This document shows positions 1 through 9,314 of a DNA stretch of 64,000 nt, piece after piece; positions within the stretch are counted from its first letter, which is position 1; every line of letters starts with the position of its first letter. Origin of the DNA: Streptomyces sp. GQFP (GTDB lineage: Bacteria; Actinomycetota; Actinomycetes; Streptomycetales; Streptomycetaceae); the NCBI RefSeq assembly GCF_021545335.1, contig NZ_CP089312.1, forward strand, positions 5,766,001-5,830,000, read 5' to 3'. The translations under genes and the position numbers were made by a program. Under the pieces are notes generated by a model. It was given only the letters and a program-made list of their open reading frames with translations. It was not told where the DNA came from and searched no databases.

Positions 1-2
1 AG

Positions 3-692
3 GTCAGTTGGACCCTCGCCCGCACCGACCACCCCGACGCCCCCACCGAGGAGACCGCCAGCGCCCTGCTCCGGCTCGTCGTACGCGACCCCGAACAGGC
101 CGCCGTCGGACGGGCGTTGAGCGGCGCAGCCGTGGAACTCGCCCTCGCCAGCTACCCCGGCTTCCATGTCCTGACCCCACCCGGCAAGGGCTCCCCGTAC
201 GGCGTCTTCGAGGCCGCTCATGTCCCGCAGGACGAGGTCGACCACGTGGCCGTCCTGGCCGACGGCCGCCGGATCCCCGTACCCCCGCCGCAGGACACCC
301 TCGTACTGCGCGAACGCGAACTACCGGAACCGCTCCTGCCCACCTCCCTGCCTCCCGGCCCGACCCGCCGCGCCCCCCTCGGCCTGCTCGCCGGCGCCCG
401 CAGCGGCGACAAGGGCGGCAACGCCAACGTCGGTGTCTGGGCCCGCACGGACGAAGCATGGGCCTGGCTCGCCCACACCCTCACCACCACCCTCTTCCGC
501 GAACTGCTCCCGGAGACAGCCGACTTGACCGTCGTACGACACCCCCTCCCGCACCTCCGCGCCCTCAACTTCACCGTCGAGGGCATCCTCGGTGAGGGCG
601 TCGCCGCGCAGCACCGCTTCGATCCGCAGGCCAAGGCGCTCGGCGAATGGCTGCGCTCCCGGCACACAGACATACCGGAGGCCCTCCTGTGA
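3..692 (+). CDS. AtuA-like (DUF1446) protein, C-terminal part
   Basis: The reading frame is open from the window edge, so only the last 229 residues are present. The text SGDKGGNANVGVWAR and the region after it match the C-terminal half of the AtuA/DUF1446 family. Members of that family sit in acyclic-terpene (citronellol/geraniol) and branched-chain acyl-CoA catabolic operons, and their biochemical role is poorly defined. The stop codon overlaps the GTG start of the carboxyltransferase gene (GTGA), so the two are probably translationally coupled. The family call is by motif recognition; the pathway assignment is inference from the neighbours. Confidence 0.85.
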   Translation, partial: VSWTLARTDHPDAPTEETASALLRLVVRDPEQAAVGRALSGAAVELALASYPGFHVLTPPGKGSPYGVFEAAHVPQDEVDHVAVLADGRRIPVPPPQDTLVLRERELPEPLLPTSLPPGPTRRAPLGLLAGARSGDKGGNANVGVWARTDEAWAWLAHTLTTTLFRELLPETADLTVVRHPLPHLRALNFTVEGILGEGVAAQHRFDPQAKALGEWLRSRHTDIPEALL

Positions 693-2287
693 CGGTCCTG
701 AACTCGGCGCTCGACCTGGCCACTTCCGACCACACCTCGCACCGCGAGTCCATGCTCGCCAAGCTCGCCGACCTGGACGCCGAGCACGCGAAGGCGGTGG
801 CCGGGGGCGGGCCCAAGTACGTCGAACGGCACCGCAAGCGCGGCAAGTTGCTCGCCCGCGAACGCATCGAGCTGCTCCTCGACCCCGACACCCCCTTCCT
901 GGAGCTGTCGCCCCTCGCGGCCTGGGGGAGCGAGTACGCGGTCGGTGCCTCCCTCGTCACCGGTATCGGGGTCGTCGAGGGCGTGGAGTGCCTGATCACG
1001 GCCAACGACCCGACCGTGCGCGGCGGTGCCAGCAACCCCTGGAGCCTGAAGAAGGCCCTGCGCGCCAACGACATCGCGCTCGCCAACCGGCTGCCGTGCA
1101 TCAGCCTCGTCGAATCCGGCGGCGCGGATCTCCCGTCCCAGAAGGAGATCTTCATCCCCGGCGGGGCCGTCTTCCGCGACCTCACGCGGCTCTCCGCCGC
1201 CGGAATCCCCACGGTCGCGGTCGTGTTCGGCAACTCCACCGCCGGAGGCGCGTACATCCCCGGCATGTCCGATCACGTGATCATGGTCAAGGAGCGCGCC
1301 AAGGTGTTCCTCGGCGGGCCGCCCCTCGTCAAGATGGCCACCGGCGAGGAGAGCGACGACGAGTCGCTCGGCGGCGCCGAGATGCACGCGCGCGTGTCGG
1401 GCCTCGCGGACTACTTCGCCCTCGACGAGCACGACGCCCTGCGCCAGGCCCGCCGCGTCGTGGCCCGCCTCAACCACCGCAAGGCGTACGCCGATCCGGC
1501 CCCGGCGGAGCCTCCGAAGTACGACCCGGACGAGCTGCTGGGGATCGTCCCGGGGGACCTCCGGACCCCCTTCGACCCCCGCGAGGTCATCGCCCGTATC
1601 GTCGACGCCTCCGACTTCGACGAGTTCAAGCCCCTGTACGGGACCAGCCTCGTCACCGGCTGGGCGGCGCTGCACGGCTACCCGGTCGGCATCCTCGCCA
1701 ACGCGCAAGGCGTCCTCTTCAGCGAGGAGTCCCAAAAGGCGGCCCAGTTCATCCAGTTGGCCAACCAGTGCGACATCCCGCTCCTCTTCCTCCACAACAC
1801 CACCGGCTACATGGTCGGCAAGGAGTACGAGCAGGGCGGCATCATCAAGCACGGCGCGATGATGATCAACGCGGTCAGCAACAGCCGAGTCCCCCACCTT
1901 TCGGTCCTCATGGGGGCCTCGTACGGCGCCGGCCACTACGGCATGTGCGGGCGTGCCTACGACCCCCGCTTCCTCTTCGCCTGGCCCAGCGCCAAGTCGG
2001 CGGTGATGGGCCCGCAGCAACTGGCGGGCGTGCTCTCGATCGTGGCCCGGCAGTCCGCGACGGCGAAGGGCCAGCCGTACGACGAGGACGCGGACGCCGA
2101 GTTGCGCGCGATGGTGGAACAGCAGATCGAGTCGGAGTCGCTCCCCATGTTCCTCTCCGGGCGGCTGTACGACGACGGCGTCATCGACCCGCGCGACACC
2201 CGCACCGTCCTAGGCCTGTGCCTGTCCGCCATCCACACGGCGCCCTTCGAGGGTGCGCGCGGTGGCTTCGGCGTCTTCCGGATGTGA
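689..2287 (+). CDS. Acyl-CoA carboxylase carboxyltransferase (beta) subunit
   Basis: This 532-residue protein has the two crotonase-like halves of a biotin-dependent carboxyltransferase. It transfers CO2 from carboxybiotin to an acyl-CoA, of methylcrotonyl-, geranyl- or propionyl-CoA type. SGGADLPSQKEIFIPGG near residue 145 and the glycine-rich FGNSTAGGAYIPGMSD are typical of MccB/AtuC-type subunits, as is the second-half ASYGAGHYGMCGRAYDP. The GTG at 689 was chosen because it overlaps the previous stop and gives the usual family length. The biotin-carrying partner follows directly. The exact acyl substrate cannot be read from the sequence. Confidence 0.93.
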   Translation: MTVLNSALDLATSDHTSHRESMLAKLADLDAEHAKAVAGGGPKYVERHRKRGKLLARERIELLLDPDTPFLELSPLAAWGSEYAVGASLVTGIGVVEGVECLITANDPTVRGGASNPWSLKKALRANDIALANRLPCISLVESGGADLPSQKEIFIPGGAVFRDLTRLSAAGIPTVAVVFGNSTAGGAYIPGMSDHVIMVKERAKVFLGGPPLVKMATGEESDDESLGGAEMHARVSGLADYFALDEHDALRQARRVVARLNHRKAYADPAPAEPPKYDPDELLGIVPGDLRTPFDPREVIARIVDASDFDEFKPLYGTSLVTGWAALHGYPVGILANAQGVLFSEESQKAAQFIQLANQCDIPLLFLHNTTGYMVGKEYEQGGIIKHGAMMINAVSNSRVPHLSVLMGASYGAGHYGMCGRAYDPRFLFAWPSAKSAVMGPQQLAGVLSIVARQSATAKGQPYDEDADAELRAMVEQQIESESLPMFLSGRLYDDGVIDPRDTRTVLGLCLSAIHTAPFEGARGGFGVFRM

Positions 2288-2295
2288 GGCAAACA

Positions 2296-4143
2296 GTGAT
2301 TTCGACAGTCCTCGTGGCCAACCGCGGCGAGATCGCCTGCCGTGTCTTCCGCACCTGCCGTGAGCTGGGCATCCGCACGGTCGCCGTGCACTCCGACGCC
2401 GACGAGAACGCCCTCCACGCGCGCGTGGCCGACGCGGCGGTACGGCTGCCGGGTGCGGCCCCCGCGGACACGTATCTGCGCGGCGACCTGATCGTGCAGG
2501 CGGCGCTGGCGGCGGGCGCGGACGCCGTGCACCCCGGATACGGCTTCCTGTCCGAGAACGCGGGCTTCGCACAGGCCGTACTCGACGCGGGGCTCGTCTG
2601 GATCGGCCCGCCGCCGGCCGCGATCGAGGCTATGGCGTCCAAGACGCGCGCCAAGCAGCTGATGGGGCTGAAGCCGCTGACGGACGTCACGGAGACCGAC
2701 CTGCCGGTGCTGGTGAAGGCGGCGGCGGGAGGCGGTGGCCGAGGCATGCGCGTGGTACGCGAACTGGCGGACCTCCCAAGGGAGTTGGAGGCGGCCAGAG
2801 CCGAAGCCCAGAGCGCCTTCGGCGACGGCGAGGTCTTCGTGGAGCCGTACGTCGAAGGCGGCCGGCACATCGAGGTCCAGATCCTGGCCGACACCCACGG
2901 CACGGTGTGGGCGCTCGGCACCCGCGACTGCTCCCTCCAACGCCGCCACCAGAAGGTCATCGAGGAGTCCCCGGCACCGGGCATCCCGCAGGAACTCACG
3001 CACGAACTCCACGAGTTGGCGGTACGAGCGGCCAGAGCCGTCGACTACACGGGCGCGGGCACGGTCGAGTTCCTGGTGGAGGAAGGGACCGGCAAGGCCC
3101 ACTTCCTGGAGATGAACACCCGCCTCCAGGTCGAACACCCGGTCACGGAGGCGGTGTTCGGCATCGACCTCGTGGCCCTCCAGATATGCGTCGCGGAAGG
3201 CATCCCCCTCGCCGCCGACCCTCCCCACGCGCGCGGCCACGCGATCGAGGCCCGCCTGTATGCCGAGAACCCGGCGGCGGACTGGACCCCGCAGACCGGC
3301 ACCCTGCACCGCCTGGCCGTACAGGCGGAAGGCGTACGCCTCGACACCGGCTACGCCGACGGCGACACGATCCCCGTCCACTACGACCCGATGCTCGCCA
3401 AGGCCGTCGTACACGCCCCCACGCGCGCGGAGGCCATCCGCAAGCTGGCGGGCGCCCTGGAACGGACGACGATCCATGGCCCGATCACCAACCGCGACCT
3501 CCTGGTCCGCTCCCTCCGCCACACCGAGTTCACGACGGCCACCATGAACACGGCCTTCTACGACCGACACTTGCCCCACCTGACCGAACAGACCCCGGAC
3601 CCCCACGCCCCCTTGGCAGCAGCCCTCTCCGACGCCCATGGCCGCTCCCGCTTCGGCGGCTGGCGCAACGTACCCGCCCAACCGCAGCGGAAGCGGTACG
3701 CGACGCCGGACGGCAAGGAACACGAGGTGACCTACCACCACACCCGAGAGGGCCTGACGGCGGAGGGGGTACGGGTAGTCCACGCCGACGCGAGCCTGGT
3801 CGTCCTGGAAGTGGCAGGCGTAAGAAGGAAGTTCGAGGTCACGAGGTACGCAGACCAGATCGACGTCAACATCACAACCCTCACCCCCCTACCCCGCTTC
3901 CCCGACCCAACCCCCCAACACGCCCCCGGCTCCCTACTGGCCCCGATGCCAGGAACGGTGGTGAGAGTGGCGGAGGGCCTGACCACAGGGACGCCGGTAA
4001 AGGCCGGAGACCCCCTCCTCTGGCTGGAGGCAATGAAGATGGAACACAAGATCACAGCCCCAACAACGGGCACGCTCACAGCACTTCACGTAGTCGAAGG
4101 GCAACAGGTAGAGGTCGGCACGCTGCTAGCGGTGGTCTCCTAG
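2296..4143 (+). CDS. Acyl-CoA carboxylase biotin carboxylase/BCCP (alpha) subunit
   Basis: This 615-residue alpha subunit starts with VLVANRGEIACRVFRT, typical of biotin carboxylases. It carries the ATP-grasp glycine loop AAAGGGGRGMR, the metal/active-site segment FLEMNTRLQVEHPVTE, and a C-terminal biotinyl domain with EAMKMEH; the lysine at about 581 is the biotin site. It carboxylates biotin with ATP and bicarbonate for the upstream carboxyltransferase. The GTG at 2296 lies 9 bp after the previous stop. One oddity is that the stretch between KTRAKQLM and VLVKAAAGGGG is about 15 residues shorter than in most family members, although the reading frame is intact. Confidence 0.93.
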   Translation: MISTVLVANRGEIACRVFRTCRELGIRTVAVHSDADENALHARVADAAVRLPGAAPADTYLRGDLIVQAALAAGADAVHPGYGFLSENAGFAQAVLDAGLVWIGPPPAAIEAMASKTRAKQLMGLKPLTDVTETDLPVLVKAAAGGGGRGMRVVRELADLPRELEAARAEAQSAFGDGEVFVEPYVEGGRHIEVQILADTHGTVWALGTRDCSLQRRHQKVIEESPAPGIPQELTHELHELAVRAARAVDYTGAGTVEFLVEEGTGKAHFLEMNTRLQVEHPVTEAVFGIDLVALQICVAEGIPLAADPPHARGHAIEARLYAENPAADWTPQTGTLHRLAVQAEGVRLDTGYADGDTIPVHYDPMLAKAVVHAPTRAEAIRKLAGALERTTIHGPITNRDLLVRSLRHTEFTTATMNTAFYDRHLPHLTEQTPDPHAPLAAALSDAHGRSRFGGWRNVPAQPQRKRYATPDGKEHEVTYHHTREGLTAEGVRVVHADASLVVLEVAGVRRKFEVTRYADQIDVNITTLTPLPRFPDPTPQHAPGSLLAPMPGTVVRVAEGLTTGTPVKAGDPLLWLEAMKMEHKITAPTTGTLTALHVVEGQQVEVGTLLAVVS

Positions 4144-4169
4144 CGGGCGCCGGCGAAGCCGCGCCCGCT

Positions 4170-4240
4170 AGGGGCGCGGGGCTGTGTCTGATCTGCGGCT
4201 CCGCCGCGGGGCGCGACCAGCCACAACGCACCCGCACCCA
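4170..4240 (+). repeat. Dispersed intergenic element, copy A
   Basis: This GC-rich block in the 133-bp gap after the carboxylase begins AGGGGCGCGGGG and ends GCGCGACCAGCCACAACGC. Related blocks occur after three other genes in this window (21762-21794, 25828-25860, 53275-53322). This copy has an extra inserted segment (TGCGGCTCCGCCGCG) between the two conserved ends. It has no coding potential. It resembles a sequence family I remember seeing in intergenic regions of many Streptomyces; its function is unknown to me. Confidence 0.7.
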
Positions 4241-4276
4241 CCACACAACAGAACCCCCTCCCCCTTAGGACCCTTC

Positions 4277-5440
4277 ATGACCGCGATCGAATCCGAAGAA
4301 CACAAAGCCCTACGCACCGCAGTAGCCACCCTGGGCACCCACTACGGCCGCGAATACCTGACGACAGTCACCAAAGAAAACCGCCACCCCACCGAACTCT
4401 GGCAAGACGCAGCCAAACTCGGCTACCTGGGCGCCAACCTGCCGGAGGCATACGGCGGCGGAGGCGGCGGCATAGCCGAACTCTCCATAGTCCTGGAGGA
4501 GTTGGGCGCCGCGGGCTGCCCCCTCCTCATGCTCGTCGTCTCCCCGGCCATCTGCGGCACAGTAATCGCCCGCTTCGGCACAGAACCCCAAAAGCAGACC
4601 TGGCTCCCCGGAATCGCCGACGGCACCCGCACGATGGCCTTCGGCATCACCGAACCCGACGCCGGCTCCAACAGCCACCGCATCACCACCACAGCCCGCC
4701 GCGACCCGGACACCGGCGACTGGCTCCTGACCGGCCGCAAGGTGTTCATCTCGGGCGTCGACATCGCGGACGCCGTCCTCATAGTCGGCCGCACCGAAGA
4801 CTCCCGCACCGGCCGACTCAAGCCCTGCCTCTTCATCGTCCCGCGCGACGCCGAAGGCTTCACCCGGCGCCAGATCGACATGGACCTCGAATCCCCGGAG
4901 AAGCAGTTCGAGTTGACCCTCGACGACGTACGGCTGCCCGCCGACGCGCTCGTCGGGGACGAGGACGCCGGCCTCCTCCAGCTCTTCGCCGGCCTCAACC
5001 CGGAACGCATCATGACCGCCGCGTTCGCCATCGGCATCGGCCGGTACGCGCTCGACGCGGCCGTCCGGTACGCCAAGGAGCGCACCGTCTGGAAGGAACC
5101 GATCGGCGCCCACCAGGCCGTCGCGCACCCCCTCGCCCAGGCGCACATCGAACTCGAACTGGCCCGCCTGATGATGCAGAAGGCGGCAGCCCTCTACGAC
5201 GCCGGTGACGACGTCGGCGCGGGCGAGGCGGCCAACATGGCCAAGTACGCGGCGGGAGAGGCCTGCGTCAAAGCGGTCGACCAGGCCGTGCACACCCTCG
5301 GCGGCAACGGCCTCACCCGGGAATTCGGGCTCGCCTCGTTGATAACTGTCGCCCGCGTGGCTCGTATTGCTCCAGTGAGCCGGGAGATGATTCTCAACTA
5401 CGTCTCACATCAGACCCTGGGCCTGCCCAAGTCGTACTGA
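4277..5440 (+). CDS. Acyl-CoA dehydrogenase family protein
   Basis: This 387-residue flavoprotein probably makes the alpha,beta-double bond in the acyl-CoA handled by this operon. FGITEPDAGSNSHRI is the FAD-binding signature of the family, and the helical C-terminal domain contains HTLGGNGLTREFGL. The usual catalytic glutamate in a YEGT-like motif near the C-terminus is not seen (the region reads RIAPVSREM), so the base may lie elsewhere or the enzyme may belong to a divergent subgroup. The ATG at 4277 has AGGA at a suitable distance. The gene lies between the carboxylase and the ligase, all in one direction. Confidence 0.9.
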   Translation: MTAIESEEHKALRTAVATLGTHYGREYLTTVTKENRHPTELWQDAAKLGYLGANLPEAYGGGGGGIAELSIVLEELGAAGCPLLMLVVSPAICGTVIARFGTEPQKQTWLPGIADGTRTMAFGITEPDAGSNSHRITTTARRDPDTGDWLLTGRKVFISGVDIADAVLIVGRTEDSRTGRLKPCLFIVPRDAEGFTRRQIDMDLESPEKQFELTLDDVRLPADALVGDEDAGLLQLFAGLNPERIMTAAFAIGIGRYALDAAVRYAKERTVWKEPIGAHQAVAHPLAQAHIELELARLMMQKAAALYDAGDDVGAGEAANMAKYAAGEACVKAVDQAVHTLGGNGLTREFGLASLITVARVARIAPVSREMILNYVSHQTLGLPKSY

Positions 5441-5476
5441 GAGCCGTGCAGCCGTACAGGCGAGGAGGAACCAACC

Positions 5477-7048
5477 ATGTTCCGCAGCGAGTACGCAGAC
5501 GTCGACCCCGTAGAACTCCCCATCCACGAAGCGGTGTTGGGCCGAGCCGCCGAGTTCGGCGAAGCGCCCGCCCTCGTCGACGGCGTCGACGGCACCACCC
5601 TCACGTACGACCAACTCGACCGTTTCCACCGGCGGATAGCCGCCGGACTCACCGAGGCGGGCGTCCGCAAGGGCGATGTCCTCGCCCTGCACAGCCCGAA
5701 CACGATCGCCTTCCCGACCGCCTTCTACGCCGCCACGCGCGCCGGTGCCGCCGTCACGACCGTGCATCCGCTGGCCACCGCCGAGGAGTTCGCCAGGCAG
5801 CTGCGCGACTCGGCCGCCAACTGGATCGTCACCGTCTCCCCGCTCCTGGAGACAGCCCGGGAAGCGGCCGAACGGGCGGGCGGCGTACGGGAGATCTTCG
5901 TCTGCGACACCGCACCGCCCGGACACCGCTCGGTCATCGACATGCTCGGCTCGACCGCGCCCGAACCGGAGATCGACATCGACCCGGCCGAGGATGTGGC
6001 GGTCCTCCCGTACTCCTCCGGGACGACCGGCATCCCCAAGGGCGTGATGCTCACCCACCGGTCCGTCGCCACCAACCTCGCCCAGCTCGCGTCCACCGTG
6101 CGCATCGGCCCCGGCGACCGGATCCTGGCAGTGTTGCCGTTCTTTCACATATACGGCCTGACCGCCCTGATGAACATGCCCCTGGGACACGGCGCCACCG
6201 TGGTCGTCCTGCCCCGCTTCGACCTCGACACGTTCCTCGCCGCCATCGAGAAACACCGCATCACCGGCCTCTTCGTGGCCCCGCCGATCGTCCTGGCCCT
6301 AGCCAAGCACCCGGCCGTGGAGCAGTACGACCTCTCCTCCCTGGAGTACGTCCTCAGCTCCGCCGCCCCACTCGACGCGGCCCTCGCCGCCGCCTGCTCC
6401 ACCCGGCTCGGCCTGCCGCCCGTCGGCCAGGCGTACGGCATGACGGAACTGTCCCCGGGCACCCACATCGTCCCCCTCGACGACATGAGCACCGCCCCGC
6501 CCGGCACGGTCGGCAGGCTCCTCCCGAGCACCGAGATACGCATCCTGTCCCTCGACGACCCCGACCGCGACGCCGACGCCGACGAGGCAGGCGAGATCGT
6601 CATCCGCGGCCCCCAGGTGATGAAGGGCTACCTCGGCAACCCCGACGCGACGGCCGCGATGATCGACGAGGACGGCTGGCTGCACACCGGCGACGTCGGC
6701 CGCGTCGACGCCGACGGCTGGCTGTTCGTCCTGGACCGCGTCAAGGAACTCATCAAGTACAAGGGCTTCCAGGTGGCCCCCGCCGAACTCGAAGCCCTCC
6801 TCCTCACCCACCCGGGCGTCGCAGACGCGGCCGTTATCGGCGTCTACAACGCCGACAACAACGAGGTCCCGCACGCGTACGTGGTCCGCCAGCCGTCCGC
6901 CACTCACCTCTCCGAAGGAGAGGTGATGATGTACGTCGCCGAGCGCGTCGCCCCGTACAAACGCGTCCGCCAGGTCACCTTCATCGACGGCGTGCCGAGG
7001 GCGGCCTCGGGCAAGATCCTTCGCAGGCAACTCAGGGAGAAGACATGA
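5477..7048 (+). CDS. AMP-dependent acyl-CoA ligase, 4-coumarate:CoA ligase type
   Basis: This 523-residue adenylate-forming enzyme activates a carboxylic acid to its CoA thioester using ATP. It has the P-loop-like YSSGTTGIPKGVMLTH at about residue 179, YGMTELSPG, the hinge LDRVKELIKYKGFQVAPAEL, and the C-terminal catalytic lysine in PRAASGKILRR. A strong GAGGAGG lies just before the ATG. Its stop overlaps the start of the enoyl-CoA hydratase (ATGA), which supports one operon feeding an acid into beta-oxidation. Substrate specificity cannot be told. Confidence 0.92.
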   Translation: MFRSEYADVDPVELPIHEAVLGRAAEFGEAPALVDGVDGTTLTYDQLDRFHRRIAAGLTEAGVRKGDVLALHSPNTIAFPTAFYAATRAGAAVTTVHPLATAEEFARQLRDSAANWIVTVSPLLETAREAAERAGGVREIFVCDTAPPGHRSVIDMLGSTAPEPEIDIDPAEDVAVLPYSSGTTGIPKGVMLTHRSVATNLAQLASTVRIGPGDRILAVLPFFHIYGLTALMNMPLGHGATVVVLPRFDLDTFLAAIEKHRITGLFVAPPIVLALAKHPAVEQYDLSSLEYVLSSAAPLDAALAAACSTRLGLPPVGQAYGMTELSPGTHIVPLDDMSTAPPGTVGRLLPSTEIRILSLDDPDRDADADEAGEIVIRGPQVMKGYLGNPDATAAMIDEDGWLHTGDVGRVDADGWLFVLDRVKELIKYKGFQVAPAELEALLLTHPGVADAAVIGVYNADNNEVPHAYVVRQPSATHLSEGEVMMYVAERVAPYKRVRQVTFIDGVPRAASGKILRRQLREKT

Positions 7049-7779
7049 CCCTGGTCGTCGACACGCGCGCGCGGGGCATCGCCACCCTCACCCTGGACGC
7101 GCCCGCGACCCGCAACGCCCTGTCCGCGTACCTCGTACGCGACCTCGCGGACGCACTCACGGACTGCGGCAAGGACCCGGCCGTACGCGCGGTCGTCCTC
7201 ACCCACACCGGGAGCACGTTCTGCGCGGGCGCGGACCTGAAGCAGCCGCCCGACCCGGCGGCCTTCGTCGGCCTGCTCCGGCAGCTGCTGGAGCTGCCGA
7301 AACCGGTGATCGCCCGGGTGACCGGCCACGTACGGGCGGGCGGCCTCGGCCTCCTGGGCACGTGCGACCTGGCGATCGCCAGCCCGGCGGCCTCCTTCGC
7401 CTTCACGGAGGTACGGATCGGAGTGGCCCCCGCGGTCATCTCCATGCCCCTCCTGCCCCGCCTCGACCCCCGCGCGGCCGCCCGCCACTACCTCACCGGC
7501 GACCGCTTCGACGCCGTAGAGGCCGCTCGTACGGGCCTGCTCACGGAGGCGGCCGAGGACGTCGACGCGGCCCTGGAACCGATCCTCGACGGGCTGCGCC
7601 GGTCGGCGCCGGGCGCCCTGGCGGAGACCAAGCGGCTGCTCACGGCTAAGGTGCTGGAGATCTTCGACCGGGACACCGCCGAGCTGACCGCCCTGTCGGC
7701 ACGGCTGTTCGCCTCCGCCGAGGCCCGCGAGGGGATGACCGCCTTCCTCGAACGACGGGACCCGGTATGGAAGTTGTGA
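7045..7779 (+). CDS. Enoyl-CoA hydratase/isomerase family protein
   Basis: This 244-residue crotonase-fold protein has the CoA/oxyanion segment FCAGADLKQPP and the second oxyanion strand GHVRAGGLGLLGTCDLAIA. It likely hydrates the enoyl-CoA formed upstream. The second catalytic glutamate region reads EVRIGVAPAVIS, as in many AtuE/LiuC-like actinobacterial proteins. It overlaps the ligase gene by 4 bp and the TetR gene by 13 bp, so all three are probably co-transcribed. Confidence 0.9.
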   Translation: MTLVVDTRARGIATLTLDAPATRNALSAYLVRDLADALTDCGKDPAVRAVVLTHTGSTFCAGADLKQPPDPAAFVGLLRQLLELPKPVIARVTGHVRAGGLGLLGTCDLAIASPAASFAFTEVRIGVAPAVISMPLLPRLDPRAAARHYLTGDRFDAVEAARTGLLTEAAEDVDAALEPILDGLRRSAPGALAETKRLLTAKVLEIFDRDTAELTALSARLFASAEAREGMTAFLERRDPVWKL

Positions 7780-8369
7780 CACGCGAATCAGCACGTGAGC
7801 CCAAACAGGACCGCAGCCGCGCCACCCGACAGCGGCTCCTCGAAGCCGCCGTGTCCTGCCTCGCCGAACACGGCTGGACGGGCTCCACGGTCTCGGTCGT
7901 AGCGGAACGCGCCGGCGTCTCCCGGGGCGCAGCCCAGCACCACTTCCGTACCCGCGAGGACCTGTTCACGGCCGCCGTCGAGTACGTCGCCGAGGAACGC
8001 TCCACCGCCCTGCGCGCCCTCTTCCCCGAGGGCGCCGCCGACCGCCGCGCGGTGGTCGCGGCCCTGGTCGACCTCTACACCGGCCCCCTCTTCCGCGCCG
8101 CCCTCCACCTCTGGGTGGCCGCCTCGAACGAGGAGCAACTACGCCCGCGCGTCACGGAGTTGGAGGCCCGGGTGGGCCGCGAGACACACCGCATCGCGGT
8201 CGACCTGCTGCGGGCGGACGAGTCCCGTCCGGGCGTACGGGAGACGGTCCAGGGCCTGCTGGACATGTCCCGGGGCCTGGGCCTGGCGAACCTGCTCACG
8301 GACGACAGGGGGCGACGGGACCGGGTGGTGGCACAGTGGGCGAAGCTGCTGGACGCGTCCCTGGACTGA
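7767..8369 (+). CDS. TetR family transcriptional regulator
   Basis: This 200-residue protein has an N-terminal TetR helix-turn-helix (RLLEAAVSCLAEHGW, then VAERAGVSRGAAQHHFRTREDL) and a C-terminal ligand-binding helical domain. As the last gene of the catabolic operon, overlapping its neighbour by 13 bp, it most likely senses an acyl-CoA intermediate and represses the operon. The operon's own promoter lies outside the window, so no operator can be shown. Confidence 0.9.
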   Translation: MEVVTRESAREPKQDRSRATRQRLLEAAVSCLAEHGWTGSTVSVVAERAGVSRGAAQHHFRTREDLFTAAVEYVAEERSTALRALFPEGAADRRAVVAALVDLYTGPLFRAALHLWVAASNEEQLRPRVTELEARVGRETHRIAVDLLRADESRPGVRETVQGLLDMSRGLGLANLLTDDRGRRDRVVAQWAKLLDASLD

Positions 8370-8392
8370 CCTTCCTTATTCGTTGTCGCTGA

Positions 8393-9073
8393 TCAGGGAC
8401 TGAGGCGCTCGACGCGCCAGCCCCCGTCGGCCTCGGCGACGTACCGCAGCCGGTCGTGGAGCCGGTTCTCGCGCCCCTGCCAGAACTCCACGGTCTCCGG
8501 GGCCACCCGGAACCCGCCCCAGTTCGGCGGTACGGGCACCTGCTCGCCCTCCGGGTACCGGGCGGCCAACTCCGCGTACGAGGAGTCGAGTTCGTCCCGG
8601 GAGAGGATCACCGAGGACTGCTCGCTGGCCCAGGCACCGAGCTGGGAGCCGTGTGGCCGGGTACGGAAGTAGGCGGCGGTCTCGTCCCGCCCGGTGCGAC
8701 GCGCGACGCCGGTCACGACGACCTGGCGGGCAAGAGGCAGCCAGGAAAAGAGCAGCGAGACGTACGGATTGGCGGCGAGGTCGCTCCCCTTGCGGGAGCC
8801 GTAGTTGGTGAAGAAGACGAAGCCCTGCTCGTCGTACTGCTTCAGCAGCACGGTACGGGAGGAGGGCCGCCCGTCGGAGTCGGCAGTGGAGACGACCATG
8901 GCGTTGGGTTCGAGGAGCCCGGCATCCGCGGCGGCCTGCCGGAACCAGCGCGCGAACTGCTCCATGGGCCCGTCGGCCAGCTCGGTCTCGGAGAGGCCGT
9001 CGGCGCGGTACTGCTTGCGCATGGCGGCGGGATCGAGAGGGGCGGCGTCCCGGGGGTCATGGCGATCGGTCAC
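8393..9073 (-). CDS. pdxH: Pyridoxamine 5'-phosphate oxidase
   Basis: This FMN enzyme of 226 residues oxidises pyridoxamine/pyridoxine 5'-phosphate to pyridoxal 5'-phosphate (vitamin B6 salvage). Diagnostic segments are MRKQYRADGLSE, SSRTVLLKQYDEQGFVFFTNYGS, RTRPHGSQLGAWASEQS and the C-terminal WQGRENRLHDRLRY. The GTG at 9073 was chosen because AGGA lies about 9 bases upstream and homologs start near MTD/VTDR; a start at MSSIRQ would add 9 residues. The gene is divergent from the citrate synthase gene. Confidence 0.95.
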   Translation of the reverse strand: MTDRHDPRDAAPLDPAAMRKQYRADGLSETELADGPMEQFARWFRQAAADAGLLEPNAMVVSTADSDGRPSSRTVLLKQYDEQGFVFFTNYGSRKGSDLAANPYVSLLFSWLPLARQVVVTGVARRTGRDETAAYFRTRPHGSQLGAWASEQSSVILSRDELDSSYAELAARYPEGEQVPVPPNWGGFRVAPETVEFWQGRENRLHDRLRYVAEADGGWRVERLSP

Positions 9074-9183
9074 ATGGTCATCCTGCCGTATTGACGACAT
9101 AACTGAGCGGCATTGAGCGACCACACATGGCACTGAGTGCCGCAGGGACTCCCCAAAGGTGGCACTCGGGGATATCGTGCAAA

Positions 9184-9211
9184 CAATCGCGCACCTTCAA
9201 TCGCGCACCTT
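9184..9211 (+). repeat. 14-bp tandem direct repeat upstream of the citrate synthase gene
   Basis: CAATCGCGCACCTT occurs twice back to back in the 241-bp divergent region between pdxH and the citrate synthase gene, about 105 bp before the latter's start. The repeat could be a tandem operator or a chance duplication. No other copy was noticed. Confidence 0.6.
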
Positions 9212-9314
9212 GGCCACACGGCCGTACATCGTTCGGAACAGCTGCCGCAAAATCTGACGCAGCTGTCGCACGCGCACCTGAACCCCTGTCGCACACATCA
9301 AGAGGAGCCGCCTG

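Noticed and set aside
218..2020. A 600-codon minus-strand ORF over the carboxyltransferase gene
   Set aside because: It is a GC-codon shadow of a well-identified gene, with no recognisable protein motif.
1957..3783. A 608-codon minus-strand ORF over the biotin carboxylase gene
   Set aside because: Same reason: Arg/Gly/Val-rich shadow of an unmistakable biotin carboxylase.
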